In this document: positions 1 to 15,622 of the stretch, in pieces
How the letters are laid out: every line of letters begins with the position of its first letter
How positions within the stretch are numbered: the first letter of the stretch is position 1
DNA from: Cacajao melanocephalus
Taxonomy: Eukaryota; Chordata; Mammalia; Primates; Pitheciidae
Assembly (NCBI GenBank): GCA_963573385.1
Contig: CAUYLG010063115.1
Location: forward strand, 20,418 to 84,417
Reading direction: 5' to 3'
Length of the DNA stretch: 64,000 nucleotides
Translations under genes and position numbers: made by a program
The notes under the pieces: generated by a model
Told to the model about the DNA's origin: nothing
The model's input: the letters and a program-made list of their open reading frames with translations, nothing else
Databases searched by the model: none

Positions 1-299
1 TTCAATATGAACAGAGTACCTTCTGGAAATCCACATGATAAAGATCCAGGTATGGTTACTATGACCTATGAATTACTGAGACTTCTGACCTACAAAATGA
101 GCTGATAAATGTGTATTGATTTAAATTCTTCTTTGTGGTAGTTTTTAGGCAGTAATAGAAAAATGATGCTGATTTTGATGTCTGTAATGAGTAAAAAATA
201 TATAAAAATCAGTGACTGTCTTTGGAACCAGACATTGGTAAAGGGTAGACCTGGGAAGTGAGCTGTGAAGCATGATAGACAAATTTTAGGTTTCTTTTA

Positions 300-1017
300 A
301 CAGATTGTGAGTAGCAACACGGATATAAAGATGCTTCTGATGAGTGTGGTTTTTGTCTAGTACAGTAAATCCCCTTGCTATCCATGGAAGGCCCACAAGG
401 TTCTTGGGAAATTTATATAAGCAAAACATATTACCATCTTAGACTTCAAGGAAACAAAAAGAGGCTTTTGGACCTACAAAATGTTACTGACAAGAAGAAG
501 GATGATAACACTTGCTATCTTTCATGAAAAAGAGATGATGGCTCAGAACACAGAGATGACAGTCCAGAGGGTGGAACTGGGAACCCAAGAGCTCAGAGAG
601 TATAGCTTAAAGCCCAAGGGCAGAGGTTAGGCCCAAGGAAGTTTATTCCCAGGCCTTAAAAACCTAATTAGAGAAAAACTAATGTTTTCCCTGCTAGATT
701 TCAATATGATCATGGACAAATAAGATACTGTTACCATCTATTCTCCCACTATATGAATTAGAATGTCTACTAGTGTTATGCTATGATTATCCCAACATTG
801 TATGTTGAGGTGGTGCGGGAAGACTACTTGCATATTTATTTTCACAAGTCTTCAGAAATTTTATATCGGAAGCCTCGTGAATACCTATTTTAGGAGATTT
901 TAGAGTTTGAGTTAATGTTACAATTAAATGAGACCGTTGGGTCCCTTGGATGTGGTTGATGTATTTTGCATTTGGGAGAGATGGGAGTCATTGAGAATCA
1001 GAGAGCTGACTGTAGGA
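300..1017 (+). mobile_element. MLT1-type MaLR internal region, decayed
   Basis: This stretch runs directly into the MLT1 LTR that follows and reads like the 3' part of a MaLR internal region. The phrase gttgatgtattttgcatttg near 955-975 and the gagtttgagttaatg block near 905 resemble the end of MaLR internal sequences, which normally abut the 3' LTR. It is very diverged and has no usable reading frame. The left boundary is a guess, and the first 300 bases could belong to the same element or be plain flank. Family assignment is from memory of the consensus. Confidence 0.45.
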
Positions 1018-1672
1018 AGGTAGGATTCTACGATGACCTCAAATAACCCACTCCCATGTATAATCCCTTTGCATTGAGTGTGCCTCTCGTATTGAATGGG
1101 TGAAGATCCTGTGAATATGATGAGATGCTGCTTTTGTAATTATATTCCATGTCAAAAGTAATATTTTAGATGTAATTCAAGTTACTAATCAATTAAAATT
1201 GAGTTAATCAAGAGGGATATAATTTGGGTGCGTCTAACTTAATCACATAAGCCTTTTGAATCTGGATCTAGAAATCAGATGGATTCTATACATGAGTAAT
1301 TATCTATTGCTGGATTTGCAGGTGAAGAGGGGCACATGACAAAGAATGAAGAGTGCTTCTATGAGTTGAGTGCTTTCTCTGAGTCACAGTCAGTAAAAAA
1401 AAAAATGGGACCTTCAGTTATAAAACTGCATGAAATGAATTTTGCCAACAATCTGAATGAGCATGGGATAAGATTTTCCCCCAGATCGTAGAGACAAAAT
1501 CTCAACACAAAGTGATGCCTGGATTTTAGCACTGTGATTCTTTGAGCAGTAAACTTACAAATGCCATGCTAAACTTCTAATCTACAGAACTGCGGGCTGA
1601 TAAATTAATGTATTTTTCTGCCATTAACTTTGTGGTAATTTGTTACATAGTAATAGAACACTAATACAATAT
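1018..1672 (+). mobile_element. MLT1-type LTR (ERVL-MaLR)
   Basis: The 3' end is diagnostic: a degenerate taagttt-like block, then gtggtaatttgttacatag and aatagaacactaatac at about 1632-1668, which is how MLT1 LTRs finish. Upstream the blocks ctgccaacaatctgaatgagc-like (1441-1461) and ctacagaactg (1582) also fit MLT1. The element carries many substitutions and small gaps, as expected for a family that predates the primate radiation. The 5' edge (about 1018, at the bases preceding gatgacctcaaataacccac) is approximate. An open frame of 93 codons on the other strand across 1605-1886 straddles the LTR edge and is not a gene. Confidence 0.7.
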
Positions 1673-2512
1673 TCTTCGTGGTTTCATCATGATGGAGAGG
1701 ATAAATGGTGTTTGGAGAACTTGTTGAGATCAAAGTTAGAAGCGTATCATCACCTGGAAAAGTATGAAGTTTAAGTTTTAGTCTATTCTGATTATGGGTG
1801 TATGATGGGCATATAATAGTTAACCCCTCCAGAAAACAAACAAAACAAAAATGATAAACTGGTTTCCCATAATCTAAAAGAATCAATCTCGTGGTATAAG
1901 AGGTATAATTTTTTAGATTTATGAATTGCTTCTACATTATAAAATAGTAAACAATCTTAGCTGTCCTGAACCTTCAGAAAACACCAATCATGGAGTGATT
2001 AATTTTCCAGTCATTTGTTCTCTTCATCTTTTCTTCTCTGTTTAATTTTTAGAAAGTAGTCAAATTCCTTCTGCTATTAACCACTGAGTGACAGTTTTTG
2101 CCTTTTTACTACTATGGAGAGAAATTCCAGACAGTAAAACTAAGGAAGAAAGCAAGTGTCTTGAAGACGGTATGTTTACTGGTGATAAATATTCCATAAA
2201 TTTATAATCAAGCCTCTATTTATTTTCTATGTTCGTCTCCGTCAAAGATGCTACTTTAATGTGAGCAATTTACAATATTGATTCAACATGTTATTGCCTT
2301 GCTGTTGTTCATTGCATATTGATTAAATGGTCGGTGAAGACGGGACACTTGAAGTAGTAATCAGTATGAGAATTACATCTATGTTGTTCACAAGACTGAA
2401 ATACAATTTTCACAAATTCCTGTTTTTCAGACCAAGCATCTCACAGATGCAGACACTATGGGTAATATATAAGTTACGTTTGCCTCTTGGCCTTTCAATT
2501 TCCATTAACATG
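1673..2512. other. Unclassified AT-rich sequence
   Basis: No gene, RNA or repeat family that I can name. Short open frames only. It separates the MLT1 LTR from the MaLR LTR that begins at 2513. Confidence 0.5.
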
Positions 2513-2553
2513 TGTGTTAGACTGTTCTTACATTGCTATAAAGAAATACCTGA

Positions 2554-2693
2554 AGCCAGGCGTGGTGGCTCATGCCTGTAATCCTAACACTTTGGGAGGC
2601 CAAGGTAGGAAGATTGCTTGAGCGCAGGAGTTCAATATTAGCCTGAGTGACATAGTGAGACTCTCTTACTCTCTCACTTAGTCTCTCTCTATA
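2554..2693 (+). mobile_element. Alu left monomer (FLAM/AluJ-like)
   Basis: It begins agccaggcgtggtggctcat and continues through the Alu A/B-box region, but only one arm is present: the sequence passes from caggagttcaatattagcct to gtgacatagtgagactc, as in a free left Alu monomer. It is inserted in a MaLR LTR, with target duplication aaatacctga at 2544-2553 and aaataccttga at 2811-2821. The A-rich tail has degenerated and been overrun by the GATA repeat that follows. Confidence 0.82.
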
Positions 2694-2718
2694 GATTAGA
2701 TAGATGGATGGATGGATG

Positions 2719-2801
<83 letters not shown>

Positions 2802-2810
2802 CATAGATAT
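2694..2810 (+). repeat. (GATA)n microsatellite
   Basis: A tetranucleotide array of GATA/TAGA units fills the position of the Alu 3' tail. It starts with several GATG variants (2705-2718), then long near-perfect GATA runs broken once near 2751. Arrays of this length are commonly length-polymorphic in primates. The 107-codon minus-strand frame here (2517-2840) is a simple-repeat translation of Ile/Tyr/Leu/Ser and is not a gene. Confidence 0.97.
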
Positions 2811-3212
2811 AAATACCTTGACACTGGGTAATTTATACAAGAAAAGAGGTTTAATTAACTTGGAGTTCTGTCTTTATAGGAAGCATGATGCTGGCATCTG
2901 CTTGGCTTCTGGTGAAGCCTCAAGGAACTTTCAACCACGGTAGTAGGTGAAGGAGGTCTAGGCATGTCACATGTTGAAAGCAGGAGCAAGTGAGAAAGAC
3001 AGTGGGGGTGGGGAGGTGCCACACACTTTTAAACAACCAGATCTCATGTGAACTCAGAATGAGAACTCACTTATCATCAAGGGGATGGCCCAAGCCATTC
3101 AAGAGGGATCTTCTCCCATGATCCATACTTCTCCCACCAGGCTCCACCTTCAACATTCAGGATTATGATTCAACATGAGATTTGGGCAGGGGCAAACATC
3201 CATACTCTATCA

Positions 3213-4945
3213 ATATGACAATCTAATTTCTAGAAAATGTAAAATGATCACTTACGTGATTATTCAACTTTGGCTGTTGAAAGGGTGTTTTGGATTAGAA
3301 TGCTTCTTACTAAGTGAATATATTTCTAAGAGTAGTGGCCTGTTGTATCCTCATATGCTATGCGGGACTTTTTATAGAAAAGGAAAAAAAAAATATGACT
3401 TCTGACTGGGTTACAGCTGAGATATAAACAATCAATTAAAATGACCACTGGCGATCCCCAGATAAAAATTCCAATAGCCAATAGGCCAGACCTTTTCAAT
3501 CTTTTATATGCAAGTTTCAGTAATTTAAAATTAGTATTTGGTAAAAGAAAAGGTTATCATTTAGTTTTGAGAGACTAAGAGGAAGTTCTGTTGTGTCTGT
3601 TAGAAGAAATATGTTTTATTATACAGTATAAACAGACAACTGACAGCCAGTGCAAAGTCAATCCTATAGAGGACCTGAATGGAATGCAAATAATAGTTTC
3701 TGCTTCCATGAAGCATACCATTCATTCCAAGTATTTCCGGTAGGTTTAACATTTTTCAATTCAAAAATGCCCTATACATTTAATTTTACTCATAGGTTAA
3801 AAACCAGAATGCTCCAATTAATTTTAATTTTTATTAATCGCTACTCATACATTCCTGGTTATGTTACAATTTAGAATTGTAAAGTTAGAATTGGGAGATT
3901 TTGTGTATTTTAATGTAGTTGTAGAAACTTTTAAAGAAATACTTTCCATTTATTCTTTCCTTTTGGAATTTAGACATATATATGTATAATTTTTATTCAT
4001 TTTTATTGAATGCATTGACAAAATTATTTTTAAATCTTTTAAAATTTATATTTTTATTTTATTAATTTAAAAGTTGAATAAAAATATACCTACAAAAATC
4101 CTGCTTCTTCCGAATCTAGAATATATCCCTTGTCTTAAATTTTGAAATTGACACCTAACATATATAAATGATCCCTTCATATTTCCTGGAATATGTAACA
4201 CAGTAGAAAGAAATCTGAGGGTCATTGGCTGAAGGGTAAGTCTTAAATCACTTTTCTAAGTTCCTCACTCAAAATACATTCCCCATTGAAATGGAATACC
4301 ATTCTTGATAATTCTTTATTTCTTATTGACCATTTTTTACCTGAAATTCTTATTTTAACATTTAATATTCCTGGGATGATTCATCATCTAAGCCATCAAT
4401 ATGTTCCAAGTAATTTGTCAACTCTATTTCCTTAAGAGTAGTAATCAACCTTGTGAGATTCTTGGACACCTGTGGGAAAAGGGATATTGTCATATGGAGG
4501 AAAATTATTGAAATAGAGAAGTAAGGAATAATGAAAACAAATTTTCCCTGGAATCAGCAACCATGAATGGCTCTACATTTATTATTTCTTACATTACAGT
4601 GATTGATATGACTGACAGAAGACTCATCTCTAGACTTTAAAAAAGTCTTATTTTTATACCTGCATCTTCTCCAAGACTACTGTGATTTAAATCTGTTGGG
4701 TTTCTGTTGTTGTTGTTTTCTCATATTTTTCTCATAAACTTTTGGTCTTTATCAGGTCTCAGAGATCATTTAGTTGAAAGGAGAGAGTATCTATTTCTGA
4801 GAAAACTTCAATCCAGAATATTTGTATCAATATAGATTTATTCATATCAATCACCAAATCTTACTTGTAAAACGTTATCTATCAACAAAACTACATCAAT
4901 AATAATGATAATGATAATAATAATGATTAAAATTATATACCTAAC
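3213..4945. other. Unclassified AT-rich sequence
   Basis: No recognisable gene or repeat family. Short A/T-only runs occur around 3960-4090. The small open frames are at the length expected by chance. Confidence 0.5.
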
Positions 4946-5175
4946 AATTGTTGGTGTTTATTAAGTGTCAGCAATTCCTCTGAACATTTTGCAAGGATTA
5001 ATTTTTATAATTCAACAGTTACCCTATAAGGTAAGCACTATCTCAATTTCTGGATGTTGGAACAAAGGCACAGAGAATTTTAAAAACTTTCTTAAGGTCA
5101 CACAGTTTCCAAGTGACAGTGCCAGAATTTCACCTCATAGCTTCTAAGGACAGAGCCTACGCACTTTGACACCAT
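4946..5175 (-). mobile_element. MIR SINE, antisense
   Basis: The blocks gtttattaagtgtcagcaat, ataattcaacagttaccctataaggtaagcactat-like, aaggcacagagaa and aaggtcacacag (5094-5105) occur in the order of a reverse-complement MIR. The element is old and gapped. Short AAT/GAT trinucleotide repeats sit immediately upstream at 4898-4926. Confidence 0.72.
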
Positions 5176-6544
5176 ATAACATTACCATGTATAGAGAATA
5201 CTTCCAATACATTTGGCCTATTATATTATATAAACTATGACATAAACTATTATATGACATAGTTTAACACAGTAGCCGTATGCTAGTACATTTACTAAAT
5301 TTTACTCAGTTAGACAGAACTATTGTCATTACAAATTTCCAGCATGCAAAGTTGGTAATTTACCTACATACATTTCTTTTGTTAGAAATCTTTCTTTCTT
5401 AGTGGGAACATTTGAAGCCATAAAGCCGTTCTAGATTTTCATCCTCATGTGTAAATTATATAATAATTTGGCCTAAGTGGCTGAACTCTAACCAGCGTGT
5501 AATTTACCGCACTGCAGCACAACTATTATTGCCTGGAACTGGAAAAAGAGGTTGCGTAGCCATTTGTAGTTGTGAATTACAACAAATCTTTTGTTTTGAT
5601 TTCTTTTCAGTACATTTTTAATTAGGAGCAAAATGTTGACTACCAGCGTGACTGAACATGTCCGCAGTATCTTAATGGTGGAGTGAACTACATAGTCTGC
5701 ATGCTTCTTATCCAGACAGGTGAATTATTCTTAATGTAAGCACTGAGAAGCTTTTATCCATTGTTATTGGTATGTGTACTACCTTGCTATCTGGAATGAT
5801 AGAAGTAATTTTCAGCTAGAAGTAAGTTATTTCTGCCTTTTTACATCATAGCGAGAGTTATTTCTCATTCATTTTATAGGCATGTTTCCTCCAAGTGATC
5901 AATAGAATACTCAGGCAGACTTGGATATCTCTATGTATAAAAAATAGTACTGAAAAATATTTTAGTATTCCATGTTCTCTCTATAATTTGCCAGACGATG
6001 AATAAATGGAGAAGAGGTATAGAGCTCAATGTTTTGTATTATTATAAAACAGAATATGTAATGTTATCATTTAGAGAATAAAAAATATTTTTTAAAAGCG
6101 ATGGAAAATAGAACAAGTTATGTTGATTTATGTCTATCATTCTAATACAGCTTGAGGAACTATAATATTAGAAACTGGTTGTGTTAGTGCAGCTCTTGGT
6201 GAGCTGGTGTGCACATTACAAACTGCACTAATTGGTACATTAGATTATTCAAAGACAGAATGAGCTATGGAAATAGAACTCTTCTCTCATTTTCAAAAAC
6301 TGGTTTTTTCAAATGAGGGTTGAGATTTTCTATTTTCTGTACTATGGAAAAATAGGTAACTGAACCAACAGGAATAATAGTATTATTCTGAGTAGAAATC
6401 TCAACCACCTCTCTCTGCTTACTTTCATAATTTTAATTTTTTTCTCTCTGTGTATTACTCTTATCTCAACCTTTTCTATAAAGAATTATCATTCTTAAGA
6501 TCTCTTTAAAAAATTAAGAAAATCATTGTTGATTGAAACATATG
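5176..6544. other. Unclassified sequence, no gene seen
   Basis: No gene or named repeat. A small imperfect inverted repeat (aaactatg/catagttt near 5232-5264) lies in an A/T-rich stretch. The part around 5480-5620 is slightly richer in GC than its surroundings but shows no exon-like frame. Confidence 0.45.
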
Positions 6545-6555
6545 AGAATTTAATA

Positions 6556-6825
6556 TCACGCCTGTAATCCCAGCACTTTGGGAGGCCAAGGTGAGCCGAT
6601 TGCGAGGTCAGGAGTTTGAGACCAGCCTTAGCAACATGGTGAAACCCTGTCTCTACTAAAAATACAAAAATTAGCTAGGTGTGGTGGCACGTGCTTATAA
6701 TTTCAGCTACTCAGATGAGGCGGAAGAATCACTGTAACCCAGGAGGCAGCAGTTGCAGTGAGCCGAGATCACATCACTGCACTCCAGCCTGGGCGACAGA
6801 GCAAGACTCAGTCTCAAAAAAAAAA
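6556..6825 (+). mobile_element. Alu, 5'-truncated by about 16 nt
   Basis: Both Alu arms are present, from tcacgcctgtaatcccagca to a short A tail at 6816-6826. The first bases of the Alu consensus are missing. It is flanked by an 11-bp target duplication with one mismatch: agaatttaata at 6545-6555 and agaatataata at 6826-6836. Several mutations, including in the middle A-rich region, suggest an AluS or older copy. Confidence 0.97.
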
Positions 6826-6836
6826 AGAATATAATA

Positions 6837-9144
<2,308 letters not shown>

Positions 9145-9157
9145 ACTTATCTATTTC

Positions 9158-10717
<1,560 letters not shown>

Positions 10718-11777
10718 GGCTAAAGAAGAGATAATGTGGAAAATCTAATCTACAAATATTTCCTCCTTGGTTCCTCTGACTTGCCTGGTGACTCACTGAT
10801 AGTTATTCTCTTCTCCATTTGTTAAAGTTTCAATGGAGAGTTAAAAAGAGAGAGATTTGATTTGAGAAATAGCAATAATAAAACAAAATAAAGTAAAAAA
10901 AATTGCCACTCACCCATAGCAAAAGTGTAAAACCAACTAGAAATAAGACACAAAGTAACTTAGAACACAGTAAACAGAAAGAAAGGGAAGCCATAAGGTA
11001 CCCATAGAAACACTTCCCACTTTGTACCTACCTTCTGTCCCTGAAGAAGGCAATCCATTTCCTTAGAATGTTTGCCAATATGTTTTTTTTCCCTTTTCTG
11101 AGGAGTAAAAGCACAATGAAGCAAATTATCTCCGACAATTGCACAAATAATATATTGAAGTAATGAGTCCCATTGAAGCTATTTTTTGACCAGGTTAGGT
11201 TGAAGACAATTTTTCTGTTAATGCCTGAAGTGCAAAAGGAATAAATAAGTAATGAAGATATTTATGTTTCAATCATGAACTAGTGTTTGGGCCTGGGAAA
11301 TTTTCAATGTTTGCACAAATGGCAGGTTGGAGAGAGCAGGTGGTGGAAGCACATAAAAAATGTGTGAAGAATGACAGAAGATAAAGTCATGGGGACCATT
11401 AATCTTTAGTCCTGCATTTAGCTTTCATATTAATCTAATGAAAGTTCTAAACTTTGGGATTTGTATGTTTTGCAATTGCAGCACTGGGAATTTATGTTTT
11501 GGCTCAACATTGGTGGGTGAACCTAGTTGTACCTTCTGTTGACATAAATTTACAGATTTTTAGTTTGTGATGTGGTTAATTGAATTCTATATCAAACAAA
11601 ATTATTCTCTGTATTTCTCTAATAATAACAAAGTAATTATGATATAGCAGTTCTCTTAAATTGTTAGGCAAGTGCTTTCCCTCCTGTTTCACATCACATT
11701 TACAAAGCATTGTAGAATTAAACATTTTAATCTAACTCATTATATACAATATATATAACCCAGAATTCTATCATTCT

Positions 11778-11780
<3 letters not shown>
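10718..11780. other. Unclassified sequence, no gene seen
   Basis: No gene or repeat that I can name; no open frame of note on either strand. Confidence 0.45.
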
Positions 11781-11823
<43 letters not shown>

Positions 11824-11837
11824 CCCACCCCCGCCTG

Positions 11838-11895
<58 letters not shown>

Positions 11896-11901
11896 TGTGT
11901 G
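11781..11901 (+). repeat. (CT)n-(CT)n-(GT)n compound simple repeat
   Basis: Two long CT runs (11783-11815 and about 11841-11878) are separated by a C-rich interruption near 11822-11840 and followed by a GT run of about 12 units. The first 100 bases are almost purely pyrimidine on this strand, a composition that can form triplex DNA, and the GT run can form Z-DNA. The tract is likely to be length-variable. Confidence 0.98.
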
Positions 11902-14900
11902 AGATTCTAGAAGTATGCTTTCCTTGAAGGACGTTCTGGGGTAATGCAAGCCGTTAGGTTCTAATAGGAACCTAGGGGCACCAATGACTTATTGCTGTAT
12001 ATAATTCTTGGGCATATACATTAATGTACAACATTTTACAATATTGCATATTGTAAAATGCCACAAATTGTCAATCTTTCTGTGGGTTGTCCTCATTAAA
12101 GACTTTTGTACCTAACTGCAATTGTGAGTTTCTGTATTTCCATTATGTCATCTTACAAATGATTTTAGTATCTGCTAAATGGAAAGCTGTAGATGTAGTG
12201 GCTGATTAGGTAGCACAATTCCCTTAAAGCTGCAAAGTCAGAGGTTAAACTACTTTACAGTGAAAATATTATAAACTACTAAGCAATCACTTTGGAAGTA
12301 GATATTTCTGAGTAACAAATATATCAGGTTTTCTTTTCAATTTATCTTATTTACATTTGTGTAATAGAAGTTAATAAAATTCATTTAAGCAGAATATTAC
12401 ATTTTAATCAGTGAGACTGAGTCTTGGAGGGAAAGCATTTTATTTGTCTGTAGGCAATCATGTTGAAAATCAGTACATGACTTCTAAATACGTAAATGTT
12501 CTCTCTCTTGATGTAGCCTTTGAACTGTGACAGAAAAACTCTACTTGAAAGCCTTTCAAACCAGTAAAACAGAATCTTATACAACAGTCAGGGGATTTTC
12601 AGATGCCTGGTCATAGTGTTCAATGATCTTTCAGATATTAATTCGGTTATGATTCTTGCATAGAATACAAAAGATTGTTTCCCCAAATTAAAAAACAATC
12701 TCATTTATGGCTCACTTAAAACTCTTCAGAAAACTAGAGTCTGTTATTTTCGGTCCTACACTTTGTTTAGAAGCTTACCTTTAGCATATTTCCTTTTTTT
12801 TTAAACTTATTATCAACATTCTGCTTTTCTGACAGTCAAATATCACAAATATGAAAGTTATAACAAGCATTGTGGAAAATAGATTTACATTTTAAGAAAA
12901 TGATTTTATTTTTTTCTCTCTATTCCCTGTGTAAGATCAATCTTTTCCCTAAAGAAGAGTCCAGGATTGCTGGATTTATCAAGGATTTGAAAGCTTTCTT
13001 GTTATTGTCGTAGTTTTTGCTTTATACCTTACTTTACAGATTATCCTGTTTTGCTTTTCCAAATTTAGTATTTTAGAACTACTCTAGCAAATATCTTGTT
13101 AAGCCCTTTATCTTAAGTGTGATAAAATGATGATTATGATAAAAATTAATGTTAACATCTTGTTAGCCATTTTTGTCACATAACAAAAAAACCTTATATT
13201 GTTTTTAAAAATGGCTTCTATATTTATGACTAAAGTTTGCCATCTAGTGGGAATACTGAAGCAAACATAAAAATACCATTTGATTTTGTTTTTTTTATAA
13301 AACTGAATTTTAAAGGACATGTCTATTTTCACTGGTTTGACTGAATTCATCAGTGAATTTCAAAAGCATTTTTATAAATAAATCAACTGTCAAACTTAGT
13401 TATACTGAGTATACTGATGTGTTGTGTAGAAACAACCTGAGTGAATGAACTTAAAAAATGCAATTGAAAACTGAATTTAATTGAATTTGAAAGTAGTGCA
13501 TATTTCAAAGTGAAAATGATTTCATATTGTCTATTATATGAATTTGACCAGCTTTCAAGGTAATTGATGATAGGAATGTCCTTTCTCTCTTCTTTCTTCA
13601 ACAGATAGCTTTAATGAGAGCCTAAGTAAGACATGGTTCCCTTTTATGTACATTTACACAATAAAAATCAACCCATCTGATGAGAAATAAAATGAGATTA
13701 TGGTTCTTCATTATATATCCTAAAGGTCCAGCCATTTCTTTCTAAACAATTGTGGTTTTTGAAAATAATTATGTTTTATAAACCAATATATTTTGTCATA
13801 CCAAAGGAGGACTTTCCTTCAGGTCAATTGATTGAAATGTAATGTGTCCATTAAGGATGATAAAGTTTTCCTGTTGCTCAGTCATCAACTCCTGTTCTGC
13901 CTTAGTACCCTGAAGAACAAGCCTGCAATCTCAACTCCAAGAGATTGTTTCAAAGGTTTCATTAGTAATGTTGAGTTATTCAGCATCTTCTGATGTCTAT
14001 GGACTGAATAAACAGGCAAAATTCAGGTGGATGTTAGGAAGTGGAAAACGCCTATAATAATGATCTGAGCACAGTGGCATTAAGGAGAAGGAATAAATTG
14101 ACAAGCAGTTCTATGGCGGTCTTAAGTAAAGGTTGCAAAGAGTAAGAATGTAGAGTGGAAAACTACCTATTTATGGAAGAACAAAAACAAAGGCAAGATA
14201 GTACGTCTGCATTGTATTCATTCACACGCTAGGAGATGAGGGTGGGTAAGCAAGATATTCAGTCCTTTCTTATTACACAATTAAAAGTGACATCATTTGG
14301 GTTAGAAACATCAGAGTACTTTTAACAATTATTGTTTCTTCCATGAAAAAAAAATAACAACTTGTTTCATTCTCTCAACTCTCATATATTCACTTCTAAA
14401 CTATAGGCATATTCGGTAAGTATTCATATATGCTTGCATGTACATTTCTTATTATCTTTGAGCAAAACTGTCTTCTGATTCTAATTAATTTTCATGTTTT
14501 TATGAAAATGGGTTTCCCTTGAGTTTCCTTCAGTCTTCTTACAAGGTAAACACTGCTTCCCAAAGCAAAAATGCTAAAACATAGAAGCACAATAAATAGA
14601 AAATTTTAAAAAGCTATTGAGTCTTATAATGCTAATCAAATAGAATAATCTGTTTCTGCTCCCGAACGTAGTCAAAAATATTGAAATAAGAAAAGCTCTT
14701 AACTCTGGTATTACTCGAAATGTTACATAATTGAATACAATTCTTTCTGATGAGAGTGTCTATATTTTAAGGCTAAAGTATCACGCAATATCTGAAAATT
14801 TTTAATTAGGTCATAAGGTGACACCATTTTAAAGTGTGTTTTTCTTAGCACATAGGCTCGTACATAGATACTGGATATCACTATTCATAGTGGGAATACA

Positions 14901-15432
14901 TGTTTAGAAAATTTTGTTAAGGATGTGCTTACATTGTTTATTCTTGCTTGGGATGGGTAGTTAGATAAATATTAAATAGATAATGTGAAAAATAAAATGA
15001 CACATTGATACTATATACAAAAGTCTCTTTTTCTCTCCCACATACCCTGCACATGCATACACACACACAAACACACAAATACTAAAAGCCCTTTAGTTAT
15101 AAAGGAAGGTAGTTTAGTTCCCTAGAGTAGGAAAAATCGGTTTGTCATTTTTAATGCTTTTTTTTCTTTCTGCAAATCACTAAGTTGCAAAATTGCTTCT
15201 CAAATTACAAATCCATAGCCCTTTCATGAAAAGCCAAGCTATTGAATGAATTCATAAGCAAGTATTGTTAAATTGGTGAAATACTCCAATTGTGGTATTA
15301 GTCATCTGGCTAATCAAGGTTCTCATTATAACACTTGGTCTCAATTAACTTACAGTTTCTCTCCTTTATGAAGTGCCTAGGCATGTGCCCTTTAGGGTGT
15401 GGAATCATGTAAATAAACATTAGAATAAAAAA
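11902..15432. other. Unclassified AT-rich sequence, no gene seen
   Basis: About 3.5 kb without a named repeat or gene. It contains the perfect palindrome at 12032-12060 and a short CA-rich run near 15055-15078. The open frames (up to 80 codons at 13108-13350) are Lys/Ile/Asn/Phe-rich, as expected for chance frames in AT-rich DNA. Confidence 0.45.
12032..12060. repeat. Perfect 13-bp inverted repeat, 3-nt loop
   Basis: The left arm cattttacaatat (12032-12044) is the exact reverse complement of atattgtaaaatg (12048-12060), separated by tgc. It could form a small hairpin or cruciform. The arms are AT-rich, and I see no gene for which it could be a terminator. Confidence 0.95.
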
Positions 15433-15622
15433 GACCAGGCATTAAGTATCATGCTCTGATTCATTAGCTGTGTGATCTCAGAGAAGCCACATAGCCTCAC
15501 TAAAGTGTCCCATCAGCTGTGAAATATATTAACTTATAAGTCTGTTGTGAGGACAAAGTGAGATAAGCATATGGAAGCAATTTTTAAATAATCAAGTACT
15601 ATACAAATGTAAAGTATTGATA
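15433..15622 (+). mobile_element. MIR SINE
   Basis: The core attagctgtgtgatctcagag and the later blocks aagtctgttgtgaggacaaa and agtactatacaaatgtaaag follow the order of a sense MIR (conserved core, then the tail homologous to L2). It is old and diverged, and the ends are approximate. Confidence 0.68.

Larger units (their letters stand above)
2513..3212 (-). mobile_element. Solo MaLR LTR (MST/MLT1A-like), split by an Alu
   Basis: On the plus strand the element opens with the reverse-complement LTR end tgtgttagactgttc and closes with a degenerate ccatactctatca, the complement of the usual TGATATGG LTR start. Between them are the expected blocks aaagaaatacctga, ctgggtaatttat, ccacacacttttaaacaacc (2999-3045) and atgagatttgggc. 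The LTR is interrupted at 2554-2810 by an Alu monomer with a GATA-repeat tail; the LTR sequence aaatacctga is duplicated on both sides of it. No internal region is attached, so this is a solo LTR. The exact MaLR subfamily is uncertain. Confidence 0.85.

Noticed and set aside
2694..2810. Regularly spaced repeats that might suggest a CRISPR array
   Set aside because: The units are 4 bp without unique spacers; this is a microsatellite in a primate genome.
2517..2840. 107-codon frame rich in Ile/Tyr/Leu/Ser
   Set aside because: Translation of the GATA microsatellite and the Alu/LTR beside it.
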